Origin: Ziziphus jujuba
Lineage: Eukaryota; Streptophyta; Magnoliopsida; Rosales; Rhamnaceae
Assembly (NCBI RefSeq): GCF_031755915.1
Contig: NC_083388.1
Coordinates: 6,207,501 to 6,271,500, forward strand
Direction: 5' to 3'
Length of the DNA: 64,000 nucleotides
Part shown: in pieces, positions 24,601-34,872 of the stretch
Layout: each line of letters starts with the position of its first letter
How positions within the stretch are numbered: position 1 is the stretch's first letter
Made by a program: the position numbers and the translations under genes
Notes under the pieces: generated by a model
What the model was told of the DNA's origin: nothing
The model's input: the letters and a program-made list of their open reading frames with translations, nothing else
The model's database searches: none

Positions 24601-26199
24601 TGCGTGAGCGGTGACGTAGCCAATTGGGTCCCACAAAAGATTTCAAAGGGGATGTCGCGAGGCGCTCGAGGCAAAAAGATTTGTCGGCGGCAATGTGAAC
24701 TGAAAGTAACGGCAAGCTTACCACTTGTCGTTACCTACTTTCCACATCCCAATCTCATACTATGCGCACCCCAGAAGAGTTCCTTCCAGAGAAACGACAA
24801 AGAAAATGGGTAAAAAGTAAAAACATACGGCTTCATATGTAGCAGAATAAAAAATATGATGTTTCTCCATTGTTTATTCCGTTACTTAAAAGCTAACCTA
24901 ACCCTCTTGGCTTAGTGATTTGGGTAGTTTAACTATTTCTTTTTATTTGTTTAAATAATTATCATCATCTTTTTGTGTTTGTATTTCTCACCTACTCTAT
25001 ATAGTTTTGTTGACAATAAAAAAATATTTTATTTTCAATTATTTATATCCAATATGATATCAAAGTTAATTGTAATTACTTGTGACATTAGAAAAATAAA
25101 AAGCAGGTACATAATTTTAAGTAAAAAAACACTTTTTTGTTTTAAATTAATTTTTCTTATTAAAAAAAAAAAAAAACTACCAACCCCAATTAGAGGCCTT
25201 TAAAATTTAGCAACAACTACGAATCCTCTATTTTATTATTATTATTATTATTTTGTCCTTGTCATTTACATGATACAAAAAGAAACATACAAAAGACAAA
25301 TTAAAACAATATTAAGCCACAATTTTTTATTTTTTTTTTATTGTATGTATGTGCGTCTACGTTCTTGATAAAATATAAAGAATACCAAAAGAACGAAACA
25401 TATGCTCCTAATTATTCGAAAATAAGACTAAATGTTGCAAGACCACCTTCTGAATTATTACCACACCCCGCCCCCCCCCCCCCCCCCCCCGGGGGAAAAA
25501 AAAAAAAAAAGACCATCTTCTAAATTGAACAAGCTTCATAGTTTTTTATTGAATAAAATTAATTTGATTTCTGATTAAGCAAAAAATCAACATAAAAGCA
25601 ACACCATTAATGTGAATAATATAATAACAATATAATATATATATATATATATACTTACCAGAATTTGGATATCACGAGGCTATTCTACTCTACTCTTTTT
25701 TATTATTGGATATATGCGATCTTCAAATATATTATTATCCTTAAGAAGGAAGAATTGAAAGATGAAGTTAAAAATCTAGATTAAATTTATGCATTTATTT
25801 TAATGATTCAATGAGAATCAATACTATTAAATAGACTTTCATCTTCATCTTCCAGTTCCCCTTCTTATGAATAGCAAATATCCTCTTTCTTGGATAATTT
25901 CTCCACTATTCAGACGCTTTAACCGTTAGAATAACTATATTATCAGCGCCAAGAAAACAACTAATAACATAATAATTGAAGAAAATAAAATAAAATAAAA
26001 TAATCTGACATGTACAACAAGAAGACAAAAAAGAAAGCACATAAAAAAATAATCCTAAAAAGAGGAACAGAATAAGGAGAGAGGCAGAGGAACACAGAGA
26101 TTATATAGGCAATGGAAAACTAGTTGCCGTAATTAAGTTGGATTAAGACTCTTTTAAAGTATATCAAATCTTTAAATTTAATATCTGAAAAAAAAAAAA
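21661..26199. other. Intergenic between HMGCL and element 2
   Basis: Mostly AT-rich DNA with homopolymer runs. Two ACGT-core boxes, GCCACGTCA (23050-23058) and GCCACGTGTAC (23168-23178), lie about 1.4 kb upstream of the inferred HMGCL leader. A small GC-richer island at about 24480-24790 contains no recognised gene. A unit of about 60 bases with an A-run, GGTAATTGGTGAT and TATTGGGAAGAAAA is repeated at about 23521-23565 and 23575-23622. A long C-G-A homopolymer block lies at 25471-25510. Confidence 0.5.
25466..25510. repeat. Homopolymer block C(20)-G(5)-A(15)
   Basis: Twenty C in a row, preceded by CCCCG, are followed directly by five G and about fifteen A. No gene overlaps it. Confidence 0.8.
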
Positions 26200-26287
26200 G
26201 TTTTTTCGATAAATAGCCACTTTACAATTGCATTTTAGAAAAATAGCAAATTTTTTTATTTTTTTAAAAACTAACCAATATTTTACC
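26200..26287 (+). repeat. Left terminal inverted repeat of element 2
   Basis: The reverse complement matches 30476-30559, including GCAATTGTAAAGTGGCTATT and the T/A-rich stretch around GCAAATTTTTTT. Small indels fall in the homopolymers. Confidence 0.88.
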
Positions 26288-26404
26288 CGTTTGGACTAAA
26301 GTACCCTTATCTATATTTTTTCTTTTCTTTTTTTTTTTTTGTTCTTTTCTCTATCAAAAAGCCTTTTATTTTTTTTGGTTTCGGTTTTGTTTTTTTTACT
26401 TTCC

Positions 26405-26655
26405 CTTTGAAAACGTTTGAAAACGCAGCTAGGGCATTTCTTTACCATCCCGGCAACCATTTTCACCGACATTCGTCTCCCATTCGCCGGCATCGTCCTC
26501 GTCCATTGTTGTGTCGGCAAGAGTCGTTCGATTGAGAGCTACCAGAGACAGAGGAGACACACAAAAGGCAACGCCTTCCATACCGTTTGCCGCCATAATC
26601 GTCCTCGCACCACTATAGTGCCGTTCGCCGTCATCGTCCTCCCACCAGGGGCTAG
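26405..26655. other. GC-richer segment next to the left end of element 2
   Basis: This stretch is about half G+C in otherwise AT-rich DNA, with repeated GCCG(T/C)CATCGTCCTC-like phrases (about 26486-26505 and 26628-26645). There are open frames in both directions but none resembles a known protein. It may be a second captured gene fragment or this MULE family's own promoter region. Element 1's equivalent is outside the window, so I cannot decide. Confidence 0.4.
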
Positions 26656-26659
26656 GTCG

Positions 26660-28147
26660 CTTATCTTTCTCTTTTTAATGTGTTTCATTTCTGTTTTGTT
26701 TGTATTGGAGCCATTTGAAACATCAAAGCATGTTCCTGTGTCCAATTGCATAAGCAGATAAATAATTTCATGTGAGCATTATGATGCTTCTGTAGTTTGT
26801 TTTCGTCAGGTGAAGAAATAAAATATGGTATTTGTTATAGATAATTGTTTTATAGTTATTTTATCATAGTTCCCAAGGGCATCTTTTGAAATTTTCAGGC
26901 AGGGTATTTATGCTACCGCTGGGTAGAGAGAGTTATTATTGACCACGAGCAAATTAGAAATACCAACTGCTAAGTTTTGGGAGAAAAAGAGGATATGTGG
27001 TTCCTTTTGCCAGCTTCGAGCTATGAAAGGTGAGCTTCTGTTTCGTACTTTTAACTCTAATTTCTTGAATCTTGAATTGTAAGTTTGATGAATTATTAGG
27101 AATGAGAAATCTGATCACTTGAGTGACATACAGCATTGTATCTGATGATTTTTTGCCCTGATCTGTGCTGTCTTGGTTTCTTTTTTGGCATGACAAATTG
27201 GGTTCAACAAAACTAAATAGCATGCAGATATAGGAATGATGGATGTGGCTGCAAATGACCTTAATGCCTGTTATAGATCTCATTAACGGTGCTCTACCAA
27301 TGCCGTACTTCCATTTGTGTCCCCCCTTTGGTTTGGGAAAAGCTTCTTCTACTGTTTTCTGTCATTTTTCCTAGCCTTTCTTTTTTTGTATTCTCAGAGC
27401 TCTGAAATTTGATAAAATTTCCAATATGGTCATTCTAGTGTATGGACAACGGTTTATGAAATAAATCATGGAAGGTGTTTCTAGAGTTGCATCTATCTGG
27501 ACTTCTCAAATTTCTCCTTGCAGGTAGTCTGGACGGTTAACTATTATGCAAGCTAGCACAAGAAAAGTAAAGAACAAATCCCGAGTACCGACTGAACAAA
27601 ATCACCTCATGTCGGGATGCTATAACAACAGCCAGTAAAAGGAGGTCAATTTTCTTCGTATTTTGGGTCCCTCTTTTATGCTTTACTACTTATGTCATAT
27701 GTTATCGACTGTTGATTCAATGTCTGAAAATCCTGATATGCACTCTCTCGGTCCAGTAGCTAGAAAAGAAGATTGGCTATTTTCATCTCTGCCATAACTT
27801 CCATTTGACTGTTACTTTTTATATTCAAACTCACAAATAGTTGGTGTCTGAGAATTATTCTTGCCTTTTTTGCATGTTATTATGTGATTAGGCCATAGAT
27901 GGATCATGGATCAGCTTGATGAGTACTTCTGTGAAGTTCACCTTTTTCCTTTTGAGGTTGGACTTGTGTATTGGATTTCTGAAATGTGGCTTCACTTTGC
28001 TGTTTGTGGCATAGGAGAAGATTGGAAATCTGCCTACCTAATTGTTTATGTGAACTTACGGGTAGGGAGGTTGATTTTTCTTTCTTGCAAGGCTATTGAT
28101 TCACTTGTATCTAGGCTGCATTATTGTGATACTGATAGGTCATATTT
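26660..28147. repeat. Duplication copy A, inside element 2
   Basis: About 1,488 bases align without gaps to 47850-49337 (constant offset 21,190). I see only four differences: 26897, 26915, 27440 and 28116. Homology stops abruptly after CATATTT on the right. On the left it fades in at GCTTATCTTTCTC. Short frames (26954-27283 minus, 27906-28208 plus) are the same in both copies and match no family I know. Copy A is bounded by MULE sequence, which suggests capture by the transposon. Confidence 0.9.
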
Positions 28148-28965
28148 AGGCAACCAGAACAGAGATTTTAACTGGAGTGTTAGTTGTTTTTCTTGGTGTT
28201 CATGTTGAGATCTGGCTTATGACTGGTTAGACATAACTAATTGTATGGATTATATTTGTTTAAAAGGGTTTATGCTTCTTGTGGTTTTTTTCTGTTGGTG
28301 GAAAATTTCCAAATTTCTCATATGCTCTTGTTCATAAGCACATCTTACACATATAATATGCTAAATTTGATTGCTGCATGGTTACTAATATTGATTTTCT
28401 ATTTCTTTCAGCATTGGAGGAGCAACTGATGGACTGAGCAGAAAATTGAAGCACAAAATTTGCGATCGTGGAGTTACAAGTGCAAGCTGATAAAATTACA
28501 CATACACTCACAGAGATAGATAAAGAGAGAGAGATATATATAAATAGATAGAGAAGCATTGGTGGTGGTTTGTCCCCCATTAATGTAAGTTGCTTCTCTG
28601 TACAACATAGAAAATATTTTGCAAACTAATTTCGCTTTAATGTAACGAAATTATCTGAAAACCTTTAGTTGTGCTGTATTGAATGAGTTTTACAATTTTG
28701 AACCTTGTCATTATGCGCTATGCTTATAATATTGTTTTATTTGGTGTGACAGAAATGTTTGTGTTGCATGGTTAGAATGTGAAATGTGAAATTAAAACTA
28801 TTGTGAAGTTGTGTTTTTGTTTGAATTTAATGGGAGGTTTGAATGTGAAACCATAATATATCTATAGGTTATCTTTACGAAGCAATGTATAATGTACACT
28901 ACTAATGTATAATGTATTATGCGCTGGTTTGAAAATCCCGTTAGGTGTATGTTATTTTGGTTCTG
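28148..28965. other. Element 2 interior between the duplicated segment and the repeat cluster
   Basis: Bases 28148-28379 have no counterpart elsewhere in the window. Bases 28380-28965 match element 1 at 948-1665, including the CAG acceptor-like site and the GAGA-rich leader-like exon. No intact coding region. Confidence 0.6.
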
Positions 28966-29270
28966 GAAAATTTTCCACCCCGAGGAAAATATTTTCTCTT
29001 TTTTTCCTCCTGGCGGGAATTTTTTTACTTCTGGAGGAAAAAATTTCCTCCAGGCGGAAAATGTTTTCCTCCTGGAGGAAATTTTTTCCGCCAGGCGAAT
29101 TTCCTCCAGGAGGAAATTTTTTCCTCCAGGCGAAAACCTTTTCCTCCTGGAGGAAATGTTTTCCTTCAGGCGGAAAACATTTTCCTCCAGGCGGAAAATT
29201 TTTTCCTCCAGGCGGAAAAATTGTCCTTCAGGCTTTTCTCGTGTCGGAAAAAACGTTTCCTCCATCTGTT
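28966..29270. repeat. GGCGGAAA palindromic repeat cluster R1 of element 2
   Basis: About 14 units of 20-21 bases, better conserved than in element 1, including perfect palindromes such as TTTCCTCCAGGAGGAAA. Its right edge is the junction of the internal deletion. Long frames on both strands only translate the repeats. Confidence 0.88.
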
Positions 29271-29716
29271 ATGTTTTGTTGTAGACGACCGCCAATTGGA
29301 GGACAAGAAAAAGAATGAAGATTACTCCCACTATCCGAAGCAAATGCTGTTTGATGAACATTTCTACATACATGTTCAACTTTTGAAATCACCTCAACAT
29401 ACAATGGAGGCCGCATCATTGTCATCCCTCCATTCCTCACTTCTTGAAGAAAGCATTTCACATCCCTATCACATCGTATTTCTATAGGATCCAACTTTTC
29501 TGCACATCGTCCATATATCCATTTTAGCTTTAGCAAATATTCATTTCGATCTATCTCAATAGAATTGAAAATCTCATCCTCTAACTCTGATTTTGTGCAT
29601 CTCTTGTCGACGGAAACCATTACATTTTTACCATTTCGATATTCCCAATCACCACTATCATTTTGTACCAATATTCCATTGTATAAAACCGCAATTACAA
29701 TGTCATCATCTTCTAT
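29228..29716 (-). pseudogene. Transposase N-terminal fragment of element 2
   Basis: This is homologous to the first exon of the element 1 transposase (8303-8726). It keeps an uninterrupted frame where element 1 has a 9-base deletion and stop. The start codon is changed to ATA at 29716-29714. The frame runs through ...CFLQEVRNGG...MMRPPLYVEV... to the deletion junction, then into repeat sequence and a stop. All catalytic parts are absent. Confidence 0.8.
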
Positions 29717-29854
29717 TTTACTACAAAATTAAATGAATAACGTTAAACTAAATCAATAAATATATAAAAATTTGAATAATATTAAACAAACATATTAACT
29801 GTATTAAAAAAGTTGATTCTGTTTTTTTTTTCGGGCCAAATATAGCTTTTTCCT

Positions 29855-30035
29855 ACTGGCGGAAAACTGGAGGAAAACTGGCGGAAAATTGGCGGAAAAC
29901 TGGCAGAAAACTGGCGGATAACTGGCGGAAAACTGGCGGAAAACTGGCAGAAATTTGGCGGAAATTTGCGAAAACTGACAAACTGGAGGAAATTGGCGGA
30001 AATTCATCTTTTTCGCCAAATTTCCTCCGTTTTTA
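29855..30035. repeat. 11-base tandem array (ACTGGCGGAAA) in element 2
   Basis: About ten consecutive 11-base units read ACTGGCGGAAA with single-base variants (GGAGG, GGCAG, GGATA) over 29855-29964. Looser copies and the opposite-strand half-sites TTTCGCC and TTTCCTCC follow to about 30035. Element 1 has only a short degenerate version at 8832-8965. Confidence 0.88.
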
Positions 30036-30475
30036 CTATTTTTCGCGATTTTTCAGTTTTACACAAAAATTTCTCCCATTTTCAAACCATATGTCACCTA
30101 AGTATCTTTAAAATCACATATAACATCTCATAAATCAATTTCTTGCATACCCATATCAAATAAAAAGCTTAAAAAACCCTAAACTAATAAAACTTACAAG
30201 AAAAAAGAGAAAGAGAAAAAACAAAAAAAACACATATTTCCTTACTTTCATCTAATAAGAAAAAAGATAAAATTTTTACCTGATTTTAGTTTGAGATATG
30301 AGAAAATACAAAAAAATGAGAGTGAGAGGCGATGAGATGCAAAGAGTTTAGAGAAACCCCACGAACAGTTTTGTAGAAACCCCATCCCCACGAACGAACG
30401 GCTGTGTAGAAGAAATGAAAGGGTGTAAAAAAAACCTTTTGCGTAATTTTCAATATTTTCAAAGATATTTTTGTC

Positions 30476-30559
30476 CTAAAATGGCTAGTTTTTTTTTTAA
30501 AAAAAAAATTTGCTATTTTTTTAAAATGCAATTGTAAAGTGGCTATTTATCGAAAAAAC
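30476..30559 (-). repeat. Right terminal inverted repeat of element 2
   Basis: The partner of 26200-26287. The preceding sequence (30286-30475) also matches the right end of element 1. Confidence 0.88.
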
Positions 30560-30726
30560 CTAAAAAAAAATTTGAAAATATACAGGAAGATATGGAAGAT
30601 GAGGCCCAGTCCAGTATTTAATGAGTTCTCAAGCCCATCATGAGGCCCATAACAAAATGTGAGACATTAATGGTTAAAAGTCGCAGGAACAAAAAAGACG
30701 CAGACTTCGCACAAACATATTAGCAG

Positions 30727-33700
30727 ATGGAAAGAGAAAAAGAAGAAGAAGAAGAGGAAATAGTGTGCTTAGATGAGTCTTTCTTCATCAATGACAAGTA
30801 ATATTCTCTCTCTGTCTCTGTCTATGTTTGTATATTTTATATAAATATGTATATATATTGAGGGGACTAAGTATTTGTATGGTATTTGAACTGTGCAGTT
30901 ACCAGCTGACGACGTTTACATTTGGGTCCCAAGTCATTCAGCTCTTCTGTCTCCACTCTGCTTCTAGTATGTTTCTTCTTCAACCATTTTTTTTTTTTAA
31001 ATTCGAATATAGTTAAAGTGGTATATGCTCACAATTTCAATTTGCCCATTGAGTTTGATCTAACCGTTATGTTTAATTTTTTTCAACTTTTCGTAAGATT
31101 GAGTTACTAGCTGAGTTAATAAGCATCATACAGTTATATATATTTGATTCATTTTGGTCCTGCATATTGATGCTATAACATGGAAAGTATAACAATTTAG
31201 AAAAATAGAAGTGGCTTGATAGATAGGGAAAGTCTGGGTAAACTTAATATTAAAGAGAAGCTTATCTAGGTTGGACTTTGGATGGTAAACTCGTACGGCT
31301 CTTGAGGTTCTAGAGGGATTTCGAGGGGTGATCAAGGTTGGATTCCTTGCACTGTTGCTATAGAAATAGAATTGGATAGTAAACTTGTACGGGTCTTGAG
31401 GCTCTAGAGGGATTTCAAGGGGTGATCAAGGTTGGATTCCTTGCACTGTTGCTATAGAAATAGAAGGAGATTTGATGTCTCATTTTATGAATTTGCAGCA
31501 ATTTAAAGTTGAGTCTTTTAAATTGAAGAAAACAACAGATACACCAACGATGCTGCTGAGTTTGTTTCGTTGTATGAGTTTCAGCATGTATTCAGCAAAT
31601 AAATAATAATAATAATAAATCAAAAAAACAAAAAAACCAAAAAAAAAAAAAAAAAAAAAAAAAAGAAAAAAGAAAGAAAGAAAGAAGAAGAAGCTGCCGA
31701 TTACTTTGCTTCCGTTGGTACATATAGGTCAATTTGGAGCATTTAGTGATATGAAATTGTTGTAAACAAATGATTATGCAATCTATGTGTTTACCGGTGA
31801 TGATAGAATTTATTGTCTTTATTCTGCATTTAGGATAAATGAAATGACTTTTGATATGTATGTTTTTCCGTTTTCTATGTGTTATGCATTTCCTGTTATA
31901 ATGGTACTAGCTATATCTTCTGCAGCTGATTTCGATCTGACAGGGCAGTTGGTATGGCCTGGAGCTATGCTTTTGAATGATTACATATCAAAGAACTCTG
32001 AACTGCTGCAGGGCCGCTCTGTTATTGAACTGGGCTCTGGTGTTGGTAAGTACTTGTGAAATACGATCTTTTGTTTTTCAGAGGTACATTATACTTATTG
32101 CTGAAATGCATGTGATGATCAGAGTGTGGAAAAATTGCACCTGTTACTTTTTTGGTGTTTGAAGAAAGTTAAATCCTTAAATGCATATGAAAATATTTGG
32201 TTTTGGTTGCCTAAAAGTGCATGCATGTTATTTACTCTTGCATTAATAAACCTCTGAGCAAAGTATGGCATAAGGTGGCTAAACTTTAGCTGATTTGTAA
32301 CAACATTTTCTGCATTAAATGGACATTCATCGGAGAACTTAGGTATTAGTTATGCCTGACCTTCTAACATGTGGAAGGTGAGTTTTACAGCTATCAGCGT
32401 GCCAAAATTAGATAAAAGAGGATTGGGCTACATTATGTTGGGTAGAATAGGACATATGATTTTCAATCAAATGCCAAAGAGGAGTAATTTAGGGCTGTTA
32501 GTAAAGTGGTCGGTGTTCCATCGGAATTAGAGACTATTCAAGCCCCTCTTACCTCCCCCATGTCCATATCTTGACTTATTTCTTCAATAATAATGCCTAT
32601 ACGGCTATATTATCCTCCAAAAACTGCCACTTGCCTCCAACAACAACCAAGGTAAGCCTGAGAGACAATGCAAAGTTGTATGATCACCACTTCTAGGCAT
32701 CCTCAAGTGTAAAACCTTTTAATCAAACAAATAATGTAGAAATTTTGATTTAAGTGTTGTCTGTTAGACAGAAAAGGATTGGCAAGATTAGAGCAGCAAG
32801 GCATCTGGTTGAGTGGCATGTTGTCTCTGTCCTGCTGCATCCTTAAACAACATGCATCAATTTAGAACTTGGACAGTCCTATTCAGTCTTTAATCTGGCT
32901 CGGCAAAAACTGCATGGGGTACTAGACTTTACAATATTTAGCAGTGAAGATAGACTCTTACATCCTGGTTCATTATTACATCTATTCAGATTAAGGGTGT
33001 ATCATTTCATAGCTTCAATTCTATGTTTTATAGTTGCCTTGCCCCTTGCACTTATGCTATGGGTAAAAATGTGTTTCTCTATTATGAGAGGACCCATTTA
33101 CAGGAAACGTGTCCTTAATTTGTAATATTAGTTGACATAAATTTTTTTTTCTTAGCTTTATGATTGAATGTTTTACTGTAGTACAATTGCTTGATGGGTG
33201 CCTTTATATTGCAGGTATTACAGGAATACTTTGTAGCAGATTTTGTCGTGAAGTTGTTTTAACAGACCATAATGAGGAAGTACTCAGGGTAAGGTTGTGA
33301 TATACTGTATCATTACTAGGAGAGTTTGATAGGTTGATTAAAGTCTTCATAAATTTTGAGTATTTACATAATCTATCTCAGATCCTGAAGAAAAATGTGG
33401 AATTGCATTCATCATCTCAGAATCATAATGGTAGTTCTGGTGAGAGAAATACACAAAGGAAAGCAAGTTACAAATGTGAAATTAATCTGATATTTTTTTG
33501 ATCTCTTATATGCAGGATTAGCCGCTGAAAAACTAGAATGGGGAAATTCTGAGCACATCTACCACATTTTAGAAAAATATTCAAGAGGATTTGATCTTAT
33601 TCTTGGAGCTGACATTTATATCCAGACCATTTCTTTTTCCTGAAATCATTTTCAAGCAGCGCAAAAAACTATGGAGTTGCTAATTTTCAATAAAGGGTGC

Positions 33701-34872
33701 ATTTTGGGGTCCTGAGATTGGTTGGGCTAGTAATATGTTCTAATTTGAAGCTAAAAACCTTGCTTTCTTGATCTTAGTTATTTGAAATTGAAACGTTACA
33801 TGGAAATACTTAATTTTATAGTTTGAAAAGATAGGATTAATTGTTTTTTTGACATTTGAATGTGTTATGATTAGATATAGGATTAATTGTTTTTGACATT
33901 TGAATGTGTTATGATTAGATCTATTTACAGGTAATAATGTTGTGAGTATAATATTTGTATCTTTCATTGAAATGCTCGAAAAACACATAATTGAAAACAA
34001 GAAAAGTTTAATATTTCTATCGTTAGAATTATTGGAATATGTTTATATCTTCATGAGTTCTGTTATGGTCCCCTCACATACTAAGATACTCCTCCATATG
34101 TGCATAAAACTATCTTAAGTAGGAAATCAAATACATGCATCCATCAATGCTTTGCACCATTGCATTTGACTCTCTTGTGGAAATAAGAGATCCTTGACAA
34201 TGCATAAGCTTTCAACAGGCAAGCATTCCTTTGCTTTTTGACACAGTGGAAAAACTCCTCCGATTTAGAGGACAAGGACAATGCAAATTCATACTAGCCT
34301 ACATATCCCGAGCAAAAGTGTAAGAAGCAACTCATTATTGCCTTGTTATTTTCTTTAAATTTTTCAAACCAAGGTTTGAAAAGGCTTCATTTAACGTGTC
34401 TCATTATCATATAGTTATTTTATATTTAACACGGTTCTATGTCCCATTTATGCACTATCAGATGTGTTAAGTAAGACTTGTTACCAAAAGGAACAAGATG
34501 CAATAAGTAAGAATAAAGGATCATGAAGATATACTATTAGATCTTCATGATTGCATCACTACTTTATAATATCATGCTTGTCGATGCTGTTGTGAGATAC
34601 CTTAATTGTGATCTGTTATTCTGGCTCAAAAGTTGTAGCCTGCATCTTTAAATTCTTAATGTTGTAAGATAATGGCATGTCGGCTATGTGTTTCTTCCAG
34701 TTTCTAGTGAATTTCTTTTTATTTAATGGAGTTAAAATTTTTCTCATTGAGAAGCATGGATTCAATGGTAATCAATGAAGCTACACGGCATGGGCTGGAG
34801 ATAAACGAAATAGCTGGGACTCGAAGTGTCGTTGGAAATCTGGGAGGAACTATCTTTGAGGTCACCCTTTGA
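30727..34872 (+). CDS. Class I SAM-dependent methyltransferase, METTL21/PF10294-like (8 coding exons)
   Basis: Exons 30727-30797, 30899-30966, 31926-32045, 33215-33288, 33382-33439, 33516-33617, 34208-34319 and 34752-34872 join to 241 residues. Motif I is VIELGSGVGITG (residues 79-90), which binds SAM. The LVWPGA lead-in (about 55-60), VVLTDHNEEVL (about 101-111) and LILGADI (about 158-164) follow the family order. The C-terminus is GTRSVVGNLGGTIFEVTL. The family methylates lysines of cytosolic proteins; the substrate here is unknown. Six introns are GT-AG, but exon 6 has no GT at its end. The junction works only with the AT-AA, U12-like intron 33618-34207, which restores ADI-C-FQQASIPLLFDTVE. 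The first exon encodes an acidic N-terminus. Confidence 0.85.
31280..31465. repeat. 94-base tandem duplication in methyltransferase intron 2
   Basis: Two units start at 31280 and 31374, each beginning GGAT(G/A)GTAAACT(C/T)GTACGG and ending GCTATAGAAATAGAA. Only a few bases differ. Confidence 0.9.
33618..34207 (+). other. Probable U12-type (minor spliceosome) AT-AA intron
   Basis: The intron opens with ATATCC, the core of the minor-class 5-prime site. TCCTTGAC at 34191-34198 matches the minor-class branch-site consensus TTCCTTRAY; its branch A (34197) is 10 bases from the inferred end. Exon 6 has no GT donor before a TGA. Of the possible 3-prime ends, AC (before AG at 34217) would create a stop, AG/GC shifts frame, and AA at 34206-34207 keeps the frame. 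Confidence 0.65.
33825..33920. repeat. Short tandem duplication inside the U12-like intron
   Basis: A unit of about 48 bases (ATAGGATTAATTG, T-run, GACATTTGAATGTGTTATGATTAGAT) occurs twice in a row with only T-run length differing. Confidence 0.85.

Larger units (their letters stand above)
26200..30559. mobile_element. Element 2: non-autonomous MULE carrying a captured host-like segment
   Basis: Left terminus 26200 (GTTTTTTCGATAAATAGCC) and right terminus 30559 (GGCTATTTATCGAAAAAAC) are long imperfect inverted repeats of about 85 bases. Inside, left to right: a GC-richer segment (26405-26655); a 1.49-kb segment also present at 47850-49337; leader-like MULE sequence (28380-28620); palindromic cluster (28966-29270); transposase N-terminal fragment (29228-29716, minus); an 11-base tandem array; and the right terminus. 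Compared with element 1, everything equivalent to about 1853-8300 is missing. The flanks are A-rich (AAAAAAAAA on the left, CTAAAAAAA on the right), so a 9-base target duplication is possible but not clean. Confidence 0.88.

Noticed and set aside
26954..27283. 109-residue minus-strand frame conserved exactly in both duplication copies
   Set aside because: Identity reflects recent duplication, not selection. The protein has no recognisable domain.
27906..28208. Plus-strand frame MDQLDEYFCEVHLFPFEVGL in copies A and B
   Set aside because: The two copies end differently past the duplication border and no family match is evident. Coding is unsupported.
28966..29270. CRISPR-like array appearance of the GGCGGAAA units
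   Set aside because: The units are contiguous imperfect palindromes without unique spacers, inside a plant transposon. They are repeats, not CRISPR.
34219..34319. Reading the methyltransferase as a pseudogene broken at the exon 6/7 border
   Set aside because: The missing GT and the apparent stop are explained by a U12-type intron that keeps phase over all eight exons.
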